From the NCBI GenBank assembly GCA_038204505.1, contig JBBRCV010000054.1, positions 1 to 24,723 of the forward strand: DNA of 24,723 nt, read 5' to 3'. A program made the translations under genes and the position numbers. Source of the DNA: Timaviella sp038204505. GTDB lineage: Bacteria > Cyanobacteriota > Cyanobacteriia > Elainellales > Elainellaceae. Positions 15,450-23,609 of the stretch are shown here, piece by piece. Below the pieces are notes generated by a model. That model saw only the letters and a list, made by a program, of their open reading frames with translations, searched no databases and had not been told where the DNA came from. Within the stretch, counting starts at the first letter, position 1. Each line of letters begins with the position of its first letter.

Positions 15450-16634
15450 ATGAATCCAGTCATTAGTGAACTTTCAGATCATTCAACTGCCTATCGCAAG
15501 CTTCAAATCAACTATGCGCGTAATCAACAACAGGATCACACGGCGTTGATGGACAAGGCGGCACAGAATTTTCATTATGAAGATTGTCGGGACGAATACT
15601 GGAATCCAGAAGAGTTTTCTTTACTCTACGGCACACCGCTATGGGCGGGATCAAGTCGATCTCAACGAGTAACTTTAAATCAGCTTTACTGGGTCGCTTA
15701 CTACTCACAAATTATCTCTGCTGAAATTGCCACGATTTTCTTTAATCAAACCAGCGCAACGGGATTATATGCTCATGAGGGCTTTCGCCTGGTTTGCGAC
15801 ATGTTGGATCTAGAGTCGTCTCAGGAACGCGCCCACATTCATGCGTTCCGCACCATTTCTAGTCAAGTTGAGCAGGCGCTGTTTGAACAGCCCATTTTCA
15901 CCTATCCCATGCGCGGACCCTTCGCAGAGACGATGGTGTATCCGGACACCAATGCCCTTAAAACCTGGTGGAAGAAGCTGCAATTGCAGTATTTCGGATT
16001 GATTTCTGCAACCAACGCATTCTTAGCTTGCCAATATTTCACGGTGCGCGGCGTGCGGACGCTAAACGGAAAATTGGTGCAGCACAAACTCAGTCAATAC
16101 TGCCAGAAGTATCCTGTTTTAGACGCGGCTCCTATTCCCGCCCAGATTTCCTATTACCACTTTCTAGATGAGAGTTTTCACTTTAATAGCTCTACAATTC
16201 TGTCCCATGATGTCGTTAATTGTCTGGCTCCACCGACTTCTTTTGAATCACTGGTTGCCAATTTAGGATTACAGGGATGTCAACGCGATCATTACCACTT
16301 CTCGGTCGCAATCAATGGCATCTTTTGGTACGACCCAGCCCTGTATTCTAAAATTTATCAGGTGTTGCGATCGCCAATTTTTAGCATGGGTTCTATAGAT
16401 GCCAAAGTCATGATGCGGCGCTGTTTTATAGAAGAATCAGAGGGGTTACACCGCAGTTATCAAACGCACCAGGAAGCGATGGAGTCCTACAAAGTTTATG
16501 TCGAAAAAATCGGCTACCTGTGGAAGAGTAATCGTGAGATGTCAGGGATGGCAGCTAATTCAGTTTCCCGATATTTAGCAACCCAAAAGAGAGCCTTGCA
16601 GATTTTTGAGCGACAGGCTAAACAGGATTCGTAA
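15450..16634 (+). CDS. AurF/CylC-like di-metal carboxylate enzyme candidate
   Basis: The 394-residue protein is helical and carries a ligand pattern like that of the AurF N-oxygenase: E92 in SQIISAEIA, E126-x2-H129 in SSQERAHIH, and H237-x3-E241-x2-H244 in YYHFLDESFH. That last triad has exactly the AurF spacing (H223, E227, H230). The fourth AurF carboxylate (E196) is not found; Q195 (FLACQYF) stands in roughly that helix. CylC-type cyanobacterial di-metal halogenases are distant AurF relatives of similar size, so N-oxygenase, hydroxylase or aliphatic halogenase are all possible. The frame is open to 15357, but those 31 codons come from an interspersed repeat, so I start at ATG 15450. The ferredoxin gene begins 1 bp after the stop. 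Confidence 0.65.
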   Translation: MNPVISELSDHSTAYRKLQINYARNQQQDHTALMDKAAQNFHYEDCRDEYWNPEEFSLLYGTPLWAGSSRSQRVTLNQLYWVAYYSQIISAEIATIFFNQTSATGLYAHEGFRLVCDMLDLESSQERAHIHAFRTISSQVEQALFEQPIFTYPMRGPFAETMVYPDTNALKTWWKKLQLQYFGLISATNAFLACQYFTVRGVRTLNGKLVQHKLSQYCQKYPVLDAAPIPAQISYYHFLDESFHFNSSTILSHDVVNCLAPPTSFESLVANLGLQGCQRDHYHFSVAINGIFWYDPALYSKIYQVLRSPIFSMGSIDAKVMMRRCFIEESEGLHRSYQTHQEAMESYKVYVEKIGYLWKSNREMSGMAANSVSRYLATQKRALQIFERQAKQDS

Positions 16635-16635
16635 A

Positions 16636-16926
16636 ATGTCTACCCTTTGCACAGTTTCCTTTCCCGAAACGAAAAATCCTCCCATTTCGCTAATACCTCA
16701 CGAGAATTTATCTGAACATCTGACTATTCAAAATTCTCCTGTGTTGTTTGGTTGCCGAACGGGAATTTGCGGCACTTGCCTGGTCGAAGTTATCGGTAAT
16801 ATTCCTTCCCCAAGGTTAGATGAACAAGAAATACTTGATATGCTGGCTTCTGACTCTGTGAATGCACGATTAGCGTGTCAATTATCTCTCACAGACGATA
16901 TTGAAATTCGTAAATTGAAACAATAA
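16636..16926 (+). CDS. [2Fe-2S] ferredoxin of the oxygenase cluster
   Basis: The 96-residue product has C40-x4-C45-x2-C48 and C81 in FGCRTGICGTCLVEV and RLACQL, the plant-type [2Fe-2S] set. It differs clearly from the ferredoxin at 2327-2626: it is less acidic and has 'RTGICGTC' rather than 'RQGVCSTC', as in ferredoxins that serve oxygenases. The start at ATG 16636 is 1 bp past the stop of the AurF-like gene with AGGA upstream, so the two are translationally linked. It probably delivers electrons to one or more of the di-metal or Rieske enzymes of the cluster. No ferredoxin reductase is encoded in the window; host FNR would have to reduce it. Partner assignment is inference. Confidence 0.9.
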   Translation: MSTLCTVSFPETKNPPISLIPHENLSEHLTIQNSPVLFGCRTGICGTCLVEVIGNIPSPRLDEQEILDMLASDSVNARLACQLSLTDDIEIRKLKQ

Positions 16927-16937
16927 TAAGCAAAACT

Positions 16938-16952
16938 AAGGAGTATATATTG
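16938..16952 (+). promoter_or_regulatory. Ribosome binding site fixing a TTG start
   Basis: AAGGAG at 16938-16943 is followed after six bases by TTG at 16950-16952, the only start-like codon placed to use it. This sets the start of the SnoaL-like gene. Confidence 0.75.
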
Positions 16953-17591
16953 ATTAATTTGCAATTCAGAGGCAGACGGCTACTATGGAGTACAACGCTT
17001 GTACTGGTAATGGTTGTACTGGTCAGTTTAAGTATGCCCAAAAGCGCTTTGGCGCAAGTTACCCAGTCAGACCAAGCGGCGATCGCGCGTACCCGTGAAA
17101 TGGCTGTGACAGCAATTAACACCCGCGATTTTTCAAAAATTGAACCTTATTTGCATCCCTCCTTCACGATCACAACGGTTGATAACCAAATTTTTCACAG
17201 TGGGCAAGAGTTTGAGAAATATTGGAATCAGCAGTTGACCGGACCGATAAAAAACATTGCGATGGACGTGAAGGTAGACACTGCCAGAACGTTTCTTTCT
17301 CCTGAAACTGAGATCGCTTATGGAGAGGCGATCGCCACATTTTCCTTTACCGATGGCAATGTGAGAATAATGCCGATGCGATGGACCGCCGTTGTGCAAA
17401 AGTTTCAGAATAAATGGACTCTCCAGTCCCTGCATTTTTCCTCCAACTTGCTAGATAATCCAGTATTAAATACGGCTCAAAAGATAGGGCTTGCTGGCGC
17501 GATCGCCGCAGGAATGGGTGGTCTTCTGTTGGGAGTAGTTGGGACACTACTGTTGCGTCGTCAGCTTAAATCACCTGTTGAGACATCGTAA
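16950..17591 (+). CDS. SnoaL/NTF2-like protein with N-terminal signal and C-terminal membrane anchor
   Basis: The 213-residue product begins with a charged segment and a hydrophobic run (LWSTTLVLVMVVLVSLSMPKSALA) like a signal peptide, with A-L-A as likely cleavage site. Residues ~45-165 resemble a SnoaL/DUF4440 cone fold: AIARTREMAVTAINTRDFSKIEPYLHPSFTI and then VQKFQNKWTLQSLHF. A second hydrophobic helix (LAGAIAAGMGGLLLGVVGTLLL) with RRQ after it anchors the C-terminus. The domain would therefore lie outside the cytosol or in the thylakoid lumen. Such folds bind small hydrophobic ligands and sometimes catalyse cyclisation or hydroxylation; no catalytic residues can be named. It sits between the cluster ferredoxin and the glycosyltransferase, 5 bp before the latter. 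Confidence 0.72.
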   Translation: MINLQFRGRRLLWSTTLVLVMVVLVSLSMPKSALAQVTQSDQAAIARTREMAVTAINTRDFSKIEPYLHPSFTITTVDNQIFHSGQEFEKYWNQQLTGPIKNIAMDVKVDTARTFLSPETEIAYGEAIATFSFTDGNVRIMPMRWTAVVQKFQNKWTLQSLHFSSNLLDNPVLNTAQKIGLAGAIAAGMGGLLLGVVGTLLLRRQLKSPVETS

Positions 17592-17596
17592 ATTCT

Positions 17597-18907
17597 ATGG
17601 GAAGTCTTCATCAGGCAGGTAACAGCGCCAGCGTTCATCATGGGTCAGCGTTGGAGCGCAGACACTACCGTCAGATCAAGGCAATCTTGGTGGTTCTGCT
17701 GGTCTGGGGGATTGTGAGTTTGTTCCATTGGCAGCCAGAAACGCAGTGGTTGATGGCAGGCTCAACGATAGTCATGGCGATTCAAACCGTGCGGATGCTG
17801 AGTGCAAAACCGCATAATCTTGTGGTGAAAGAGAATGTCGACTTACCTCACGTTTCGATTTTGGTTCCTGCTAAAAATGAGAGCGCAGTTTTGCCCAATC
17901 TGGTTCATAGCCTGTTCCATCTAGACTATCCAACCACTCATCTAGATATCTGGGTTGTAGACGATGGCAGTACCGACACAACTCCCCAAATCTTGAGGCA
18001 GCTACAAACTCAATTTCCGCCGCTCCAGGTTCATCGACGAGAATCAAAAGGCGGAAAGTCAGGAGCACTTAATGCAGTCTTTCCCTTGACGCGGGGAGAG
18101 CTTGTGTTAGTCTGCGATGCTGATGCCGCCGTTTCTGCCGATTTCCTGCGGCAAACAGTCTCTCTATTTCACGATGAAGCGATCGGGGCAGTACAGGTAC
18201 GAAAAGCGATCGCCAATGCGGGTAAAAACTTCTTAACCCGTTGTCAACGAATGGAAATGAACTGTGACTGCTTTCTGCAAACCCATCGGATTGCGGCGGC
18301 TGGAATGACGGAGTTGCGCGGCAATGGCATGTTCGTTCGTCGGGAACTGCTAGAAAAGTGCCACGGTTGGAGCGAGGATACCGTCACCGATGATTTAGAT
18401 CTCACCTTCAAGCTTTATCTGGCAGGAGCTGAAATTGAATTTGTCACTACTCCATTTATTCAAGAAGAAGGGGTAACAACTTGGAAAAATCTCTGGCATC
18501 AGCGCTGTCGGTGGGCTGAAGGAGGCTATCAACGTTACCTGGACTACTTTCCCCAAATTTTCACCCTGGGTTGGACAAAGGAAATCGATTTGCTATTGTT
18601 TTTTCTGTTGCAATTTCTGCTCCCGATCGCCCTTGTTCCTGACATACTCTGGACTCTCTTTTACAGCGATCGTCCGGTTCTGTTGCCGCTTCAGATGCTA
18701 CTCAGCCTGATTCTCAGCGTTGCCTTTATCGGTGGACTTTACCAGTTTCAAGGGCTGCGAGGCTGGCGATTGCTTTGGGCAACGGTTCAAGGTTCTTTTT
18801 ACATGGTGCATTGGATTCCGGTCATGATTGTGACCACGCTGCGGCTATGTCTGAAACCGCAGCAGCTAAATTGGATCAAAACTGAGCATCAGGGTCGAAC
18901 AGATTGA
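17597..18907 (+). CDS. Membrane-bound processive-type family 2 glycosyltransferase
   Basis: The 436-residue protein has the full GT2 signature: VSILVPAKNE at ~87-95, D122-D123-G-S, D174-x-D176 for the metal-nucleotide-sugar, TDDLD at 264-268 as the catalytic-base motif, and Q302-x2-R305-W306, the acceptor motif of processive (cellulose- or chitin-synthase-like) enzymes. One or two N-terminal helices (~27-66) and three to four C-terminal helices (~325-425) flank the cytosolic domain, with basic residues near the end. It would transfer a sugar onto a lipid or growing glycan at the membrane. In this cluster a lipid-like acceptor is plausible. It follows the SnoaL-like stop by 5 bp. Sugar and acceptor cannot be read from the sequence. 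Confidence 0.9.
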   Translation: MGSLHQAGNSASVHHGSALERRHYRQIKAILVVLLVWGIVSLFHWQPETQWLMAGSTIVMAIQTVRMLSAKPHNLVVKENVDLPHVSILVPAKNESAVLPNLVHSLFHLDYPTTHLDIWVVDDGSTDTTPQILRQLQTQFPPLQVHRRESKGGKSGALNAVFPLTRGELVLVCDADAAVSADFLRQTVSLFHDEAIGAVQVRKAIANAGKNFLTRCQRMEMNCDCFLQTHRIAAAGMTELRGNGMFVRRELLEKCHGWSEDTVTDDLDLTFKLYLAGAEIEFVTTPFIQEEGVTTWKNLWHQRCRWAEGGYQRYLDYFPQIFTLGWTKEIDLLLFFLLQFLLPIALVPDILWTLFYSDRPVLLPLQMLLSLILSVAFIGGLYQFQGLRGWRLLWATVQGSFYMVHWIPVMIVTTLRLCLKPQQLNWIKTEHQGRTD

Positions 18908-18962
18908 GGGCAACACTGATTAAGGGCAACACGATTGAGAGCAACACGATTGAGAGCAACAC
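18902..18962 (+). repeat. Four tandem 15-16 bp units spanning the GT2 stop
   Basis: Units gattgagggcaacact, gattaagggcaacac, gattgagagcaacac and gattgagagcaacac run from 18902 to 18962. The first contains the TGA stop of the glycosyltransferase. The array fills the spacer to 6 bp before the amidohydrolase ATG. Stacked TGA/TAA triplets follow the stop in more than one frame. Confidence 0.9.
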
Positions 18963-18968
18963 AGAATT

Positions 18969-20675
18969 ATGCTGGATTTACTGATTCAAAATGGATTGAT
19001 TTTTGATGGATTAGGGTCTGCGCCTGTACGGGGAGATGTGGGGGTACAAGAGGGTCGGATTGTGGTAATAAAGCCATCCTTACCTGCTGTTGCCCGTGAG
19101 ATCATAGATGCCTCTGGTCTGTGGGTAACACCCGGATTTATCGATATTCACACCCACTACGATCTAGAACTAGAGATTGCCCCAGGCTTGAGTGAATCGG
19201 TGCGCCATGGAGTAACTACTGTGGTAATTGGCAATTGCAGTTTGTCTGTGGCGATCGGTGCACCTCAAATGCTGGCAGATATTTTTCAGCGGGTAGAAAC
19301 TCTTTCTCATCGGCTGATTGAGAAATGGCTACAAAAAGCAATTTCCTGGCATACCCCGGCAGAATACCTGGATCATTTGCGACAACTGCCTCTCGGTCCC
19401 AATGTTGCGCCTCTGTTTGGACATAGCGCCTTGCGATCGCACGTCATGGGATTAGAACGCAGCCTTACTGTTCAGCCTTCGGAAAGCGATCGCCAAACTA
19501 TGCAGCAGATTGCCGCCGAGGCATTGGATGCAGGATTCATTGGCATTTCGATCGACATGTTTCCCTGGCACCGCATGAGCGGAGAATGGCGAGGCTGCTC
19601 AATTCCGTCCCAACACGCCGAATTTTCTGAATACGCCATGCTTGCCAATCTCTGTCGCCAGCGGGATCTGGTTTTTCAAGTTACCCCAAATCTTCAACGA
19701 CTGACCTCTTTTCTAGACATTCTTCGCATGGGTACGGGTATTAGCCGCCCCCCCTTGCGCCTGACCGTACTCTCAGCCCTGGATGCCGTTCACGATCGCC
19801 GCCTATGGCGATTATTCGCTCCCCTCCTCAATATTTGGAACCGGATTCTAGGCGGCAATGTGCGCTTTCAAACCTTAACCGAATCCTTCACTATTTATTC
19901 GGACGGTCCCGTTACTCCTCTGTTTGAAGAATTTCCCACTGGAGCGCAGCTCAATAGCTGTGAATCTCGCCAGGAACGACAACATCTGTGGCAATCTGAA
20001 GCCTTTCGTCGTCAGTTTCGCCAAGAATGGCTCAATAACTGGCGCAAATCATTTCATCGTCAGCTAGAGTTGATGGAGGTTGTTCGCTGTCCCGAATCAA
20101 GTTGGCAAGGGTTGAGCTTCGCCGAAATTGCCCACACCAAGCAACAGGAGCCAGTCGATTTCTTTATTCGAGCGTTACAACATTACGATACGGAGCTACG
20201 TTGGGTTGCGTCGGGAGCCAACGATCGCTTAAAACCTCGCCTAGCAATGATGCGGCATCCCTACATCCTGCCCGGTTTTACTGATGCGGGAGCCCATGTC
20301 CGCAACCTTGGCTACTACGATGGCGCTCTATCGTTGCTCAAGCAAGCCATCACCACAAATTTTCTCTCTCCTGAAGCTGCCATTCACCGCGTCACGGGAG
20401 AACCCGCCCACTGGTTTCGTCTCGATACAGGAGTCCTTAAAGTGGGTGCCCAAGCAGATCTCGTCCTCCTTAATCCCCAAGCCCTCAATCAACCAATCAG
20501 CCCACAAGTAGAAATATCTGATCCGCTCCTGGATGGTGAACCCCGCATGGTCAAACGTAACTCAGAGAAAGTCGTACAAGCCGTTTATATTAAGGGAGTT
20601 AAGGTTGTTCATCAAGGAAAGGTTTATGAATGCCTGGGTCGTAAACGTTTGGGCACCGTCTTATCTCCTACATAG
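18969..20675 (+). CDS. D-aminoacylase / N-acyl-amino-acid deacylase-type amidohydrolase
   Basis: The 568-residue protein belongs to the amidohydrolase superfamily, N-acyl-D-amino-acid deacylase branch. An N-terminal beta-sandwich strand set (LLIQNGLIFDGLGSAPVRGDVGVQEGRI) precedes GFIDIHTHYDLE with H61 and H63, then GNC (C90, the Cys metal ligand typical of D-aminoacylases), GHSAL, and FTDAGAH with the late Asp near residue 438. The Lys-Ala-D-type C-terminal segment (GVLKVGAQADLVLLNP) closes the sandwich. It should cleave an amide bond, releasing an acyl chain or amino acid. At 568 residues it has an internal insertion (~240-380) not obvious in D-aminoacylase. No ribosome binding site is seen before ATG 18969; the upstream spacer is a tandem repeat. 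Confidence 0.87.
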   Translation: MLDLLIQNGLIFDGLGSAPVRGDVGVQEGRIVVIKPSLPAVAREIIDASGLWVTPGFIDIHTHYDLELEIAPGLSESVRHGVTTVVIGNCSLSVAIGAPQMLADIFQRVETLSHRLIEKWLQKAISWHTPAEYLDHLRQLPLGPNVAPLFGHSALRSHVMGLERSLTVQPSESDRQTMQQIAAEALDAGFIGISIDMFPWHRMSGEWRGCSIPSQHAEFSEYAMLANLCRQRDLVFQVTPNLQRLTSFLDILRMGTGISRPPLRLTVLSALDAVHDRRLWRLFAPLLNIWNRILGGNVRFQTLTESFTIYSDGPVTPLFEEFPTGAQLNSCESRQERQHLWQSEAFRRQFRQEWLNNWRKSFHRQLELMEVVRCPESSWQGLSFAEIAHTKQQEPVDFFIRALQHYDTELRWVASGANDRLKPRLAMMRHPYILPGFTDAGAHVRNLGYYDGALSLLKQAITTNFLSPEAAIHRVTGEPAHWFRLDTGVLKVGAQADLVLLNPQALNQPISPQVEISDPLLDGEPRMVKRNSEKVVQAVYIKGVKVVHQGKVYECLGRKRLGTVLSPT

Positions 20676-20688
20676 CTCAAGATATCTG

Positions 20689-21114
20689 ATGAATACTTCC
20701 AACATTACCGCCAATCAGCAGTTGCGAAATCGAATTAATGAGCAAGTTTTGGATCATCCGTTTACAGACTACTGGGATATTTTTATCCTTAAGCACCAGC
20801 ATCCCATTAATATTGCGCTTCACATCATCGGCATCCTGTTTTTTTACGGCTTGCTCTTTCTAATCTGGAAGTTTCATAACTTCTGGCTGCTCTTTGCCTT
20901 GCCTTTAACCCAGTTAGCAGGATTAGCAGGACATCTTCTGTTTGAACGGAGTTATATTGATCGCCAGGACGCTGTATTTTCTTGGCGAGCTTCTTATTGT
21001 TTAGGTCGAATGTTGCTAAGAGTTTTGATGGGTAAATATCAAGAAGATATTCGTCAACGACAAGAGATATTACGGGACTATCAGTCATGCAAATCTTCAA
21101 CAACTGGAATGTAA
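20689..21114 (+). CDS. Mpo1-like (DUF962) small membrane protein
   Basis: The 141-residue product has the DUF962/Mpo1 signature H36-x-HP-x-N-x3-H45-x2-G48, two to four hydrophobic helices (~42-60, ~64-84) and a later GH82LLFE segment. Yeast Mpo1 is an iron-dependent dioxygenase that removes one carbon from 2-hydroxy fatty acids; bacterial members are mostly uncharacterised. The frame opens upstream at 20533, but ATG 20689 lies 13 bp after the amidohydrolase stop and gives the family length. It overlaps the next gene by 28 bp. With a fatty acid hydroxylase in the facing operon, action on a hydroxylated acyl chain is an attractive inference. Confidence 0.8.
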   Translation: MNTSNITANQQLRNRINEQVLDHPFTDYWDIFILKHQHPINIALHIIGILFFYGLLFLIWKFHNFWLLFALPLTQLAGLAGHLLFERSYIDRQDAVFSWRASYCLGRMLLRVLMGKYQEDIRQRQEILRDYQSCKSSTTGM

Positions 21115-22085
21115 TTGCAAAGGGCTGGTATATTGCTTGTGCCAGTCAGGATCTTCGCCAAGGTAAGGCAAAGTCTCTAGAGATTTGTGGGCGAAGAATT
21201 GTCGTGTTTCGAGGTGAGGATGGGCGATCGCACGCACTTGATGCCTACTGTCCTCATTTGGGAACCGATTTAGGGCTGGGACGAGTTGAAGGAAACTGGA
21301 TTCGATGTGCCTTTCACCACTGGGCATTTGACGCAACGGGACAGTGCCAAAATATTCCCTGTCAGTCAGAAATTCCTGCTAAAGCCAAACTGCAAGCCTA
21401 TGCCACTGAAGAAAAGTATGGGGCTATTTGGGTTTATCCTGAAGCCGAAGCACCAGAGGGCGTTGCTGAATTTGATGAGCTGAAAGGTAAAGCGATCGCC
21501 ACTCAATTGGACACGGCTTTTGAACGCAGTTGTCATCACCATATTTGCATGATGAATGGCATTGATGCCCAACACTTGAGAACTATCCATCATCTCTCTA
21601 TCAAAATGGATCTGTCTTTGCAGCAGAATGAACGAGGCACGCAAATGGACTTCACGATGCAGGGTAAATTTCCACAGACAACTTGGCGAGAACGTCTAGG
21701 ACAAAGATTTTTAGGTTCCACTTATGAGTATTCGATGCGGTATGCTGACGGCTGCATGGGCTTATTAACTATGATGAAAAACGTCCGGCTGTTTCCCTCG
21801 CTCCACATGATTTTTGCGTATACTCCCATTGCTCCCGGCAGAACCCGCATTCAACCCATCTACGTAACAGAAAAACGTAAGGGAATAGCAGGCTGGTTTA
21901 TCAATTGGTTTCTGCTAATTTGTACTCGATTGGCTTACTATATGCTCAGGGATGAGGACGGCAAAATTTACGACAATATTCAATTTAATCCCAACGTTCT
22001 TCTGAGCATTGATGAACCATTAACGCAGTATATGGAGTACGTAAACCAGTTAGAACCGTCTTGCTGGTCACGCACCAATACCTGA
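21087..22085 (+). CDS. Rieske non-haem iron oxygenase
   Basis: The 332-residue protein starts with a Rieske domain: C55-P-H57 and C74-A-F-H77 bind the [2Fe-2S] cluster. Then comes a catalytic domain with the mononuclear iron motif D160-x2-H163-x4-H168 in NGIDAQHLRTIHH. The layout and length resemble the cyanobacterial and KshA-like single-component oxygenases that hydroxylate or demethylate bulky hydrophobic molecules. A hydrophobic stretch near the C-terminus (GWFINWFLLICTRLAYYML, ~272-290) could touch the membrane. Electrons are probably supplied by the ferredoxin encoded at 16636. The start lies 28 bp inside the DUF962 gene, implying coupled translation. It ends 12 bp from the convergent GH3-type gene. 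Confidence 0.93.
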   Translation: MQIFNNWNVIAKGWYIACASQDLRQGKAKSLEICGRRIVVFRGEDGRSHALDAYCPHLGTDLGLGRVEGNWIRCAFHHWAFDATGQCQNIPCQSEIPAKAKLQAYATEEKYGAIWVYPEAEAPEGVAEFDELKGKAIATQLDTAFERSCHHHICMMNGIDAQHLRTIHHLSIKMDLSLQQNERGTQMDFTMQGKFPQTTWRERLGQRFLGSTYEYSMRYADGCMGLLTMMKNVRLFPSLHMIFAYTPIAPGRTRIQPIYVTEKRKGIAGWFINWFLLICTRLAYYMLRDEDGKIYDNIQFNPNVLLSIDEPLTQYMEYVNQLEPSCWSRTNT

Positions 22086-22097
22086 ATCTTTAACGCG

Positions 22098-23609
22098 CTA
22101 ACTTGTGTGTGCAACGGCTTTTAACTCCTGTAAAAGTGAAGTGTCAAGCGGTGCTGTTGATAGAGTCGGATGCTTAATGCCTCCCCAGATACTTCCGCTG
22201 TGAACGCGATGTAGGGTCAAGATTTCAGGAATTTGATGAGAGATAAACACTTGAGGTAGCGTCAGTTGCCCCATTAATCTGGCGCGTTGATAATGATGGG
22301 AGTAGGATAGTGCGTTATCTAACCGTTGCGCGATCGCTTCTGGCAGTTCTGTTGCCTGATCCAATAGCAAAATATAATGGGGTGGGGTGGCAACGGCAAC
22401 CAAACTTTTGAAATGGGTTTCTGGCAAATTCAAATTGTTCAAAACATTCTGCACAAACCCTTCGTGTAATTTTTCACCCACTAAGTCGCTAATGGCGTGA
22501 CTGCGCCCCAAAAACTCTAAGCAGGGAGTGTTGAAATACCAATGAGTGACACGGACGCGATCGCCCAGCCGATAACGGTACAGCCCCCCTTTTTGCGACA
22601 GAATCAGAATGTAGGTCTGCCCCAAATTTAATTCATGCAGCAAGTGCAATAAACCTGTCTCATCTTCAAACTCAAAAAATACTTCATCCAACACTGGAAC
22701 ATAACCTTGCGCTTCGATTAGTGGAATGGTGATGGGTGCTTCCGTTGCCAACAAGCCTTTACCTTGCACAAACACGCCCGGAAATTGCGATCGCAGTCCC
22801 TTTGCCTGATCTGCTGCATTGGCGCTGTCCCAGCAGGAAATTAGCTTTAAGTTTGACCAAAGTTGAGTCCAGGAAATCGTTGGTTCAGCTAGTAATTGCA
22901 GCCGATTTCGCGAGATTCGATGCTGTAATTCTTGTTGCAAAAGCGATCGATTTTCTTGAATATAATTCAAATGCACCTGTAAAAAACTAGGACTCCAGAC
23001 AGAAATTGTTTCCAGTCGCTCGGCTTGTAATAATGCCAGACAAAGCTGATGTTTAAATGCCTGTGCATTATGCAATTGATGAAGTTTGTTTGGCTTCACT
23101 AAAAACGGATGCAGTAACCACTGTAGCCATGCATCTAGGTAATCTGAGTCGTCTTGTAAAACAGTAGTCTCATCAGGATTCAGAGCCGATAGCTGCGGCG
23201 AGATGCAGGCATACAGAATTCCTGTTGAAAATTGAGGTCCGTGTTGGATCAAATCCTGTGCCCAGACGCAAAACATATGGTTAAACGATCGCCGTAAGGA
23301 TTGTGTGTAAGGAATCCGTTTTACCGCTCCGCAACTGCCAGAAGTTTTCTCATAAAATAGAATCGGTTCAGGTGTTAGCCGTGCACTTAAAATCCAGGGT
23401 TCTAACTCCTCATAGTTAGCGACGGGGACATTCTGCCAATCTGCAACTGAACGAATGCTTAACGATTTTCCATATTCACTGGCAACCAGGCGATCGCAGA
23501 TATCCTGTTGTACCAACTTTTGAGCAAGTTCAGGCTGATCCAGTGCTCTATAAAATCGGCGGGCGGCTGGTGTTAGGAGTTGCCCAAAAAGTTGAATTAG
23601 TCCTCGCAC
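22098..23609 (-). CDS. GH3-family acyl-adenylating (amide-forming) enzyme
   Basis: The 503-residue protein resembles the GH3 auxin-responsive family: the ATP-phosphate loop KTSGSCGAVKRIPYT at 88-102, a central substrate/AMP region (LLATEAPITIPL, GYVPVLDEVFFEFED), and YILILSQKGGLYRYRLGDRVRVTHW with LEFLGR, matching GH3 motifs around the adenylate. Plant GH3 enzymes activate carboxylic acids as acyl-adenylates and join them to amino acids. Bacterial members occur in lipid and secondary-metabolite clusters, mostly unassigned. The start is GTG 23607-23609, 13 bp inside the preceding acyltransferase gene; AGGT from the last 15-bp repeat unit probably serves as ribosome binding site. It is the last gene of a minus-strand operon and a candidate for joining an acyl group to an amine. 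Confidence 0.88.
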   Translation of the reverse strand: MRGLIQLFGQLLTPAARRFYRALDQPELAQKLVQQDICDRLVASEYGKSLSIRSVADWQNVPVANYEELEPWILSARLTPEPILFYEKTSGSCGAVKRIPYTQSLRRSFNHMFCVWAQDLIQHGPQFSTGILYACISPQLSALNPDETTVLQDDSDYLDAWLQWLLHPFLVKPNKLHQLHNAQAFKHQLCLALLQAERLETISVWSPSFLQVHLNYIQENRSLLQQELQHRISRNRLQLLAEPTISWTQLWSNLKLISCWDSANAADQAKGLRSQFPGVFVQGKGLLATEAPITIPLIEAQGYVPVLDEVFFEFEDETGLLHLLHELNLGQTYILILSQKGGLYRYRLGDRVRVTHWYFNTPCLEFLGRSHAISDLVGEKLHEGFVQNVLNNLNLPETHFKSLVAVATPPHYILLLDQATELPEAIAQRLDNALSYSHHYQRARLMGQLTLPQVFISHQIPEILTLHRVHSGSIWGGIKHPTLSTAPLDTSLLQELKAVAHTS

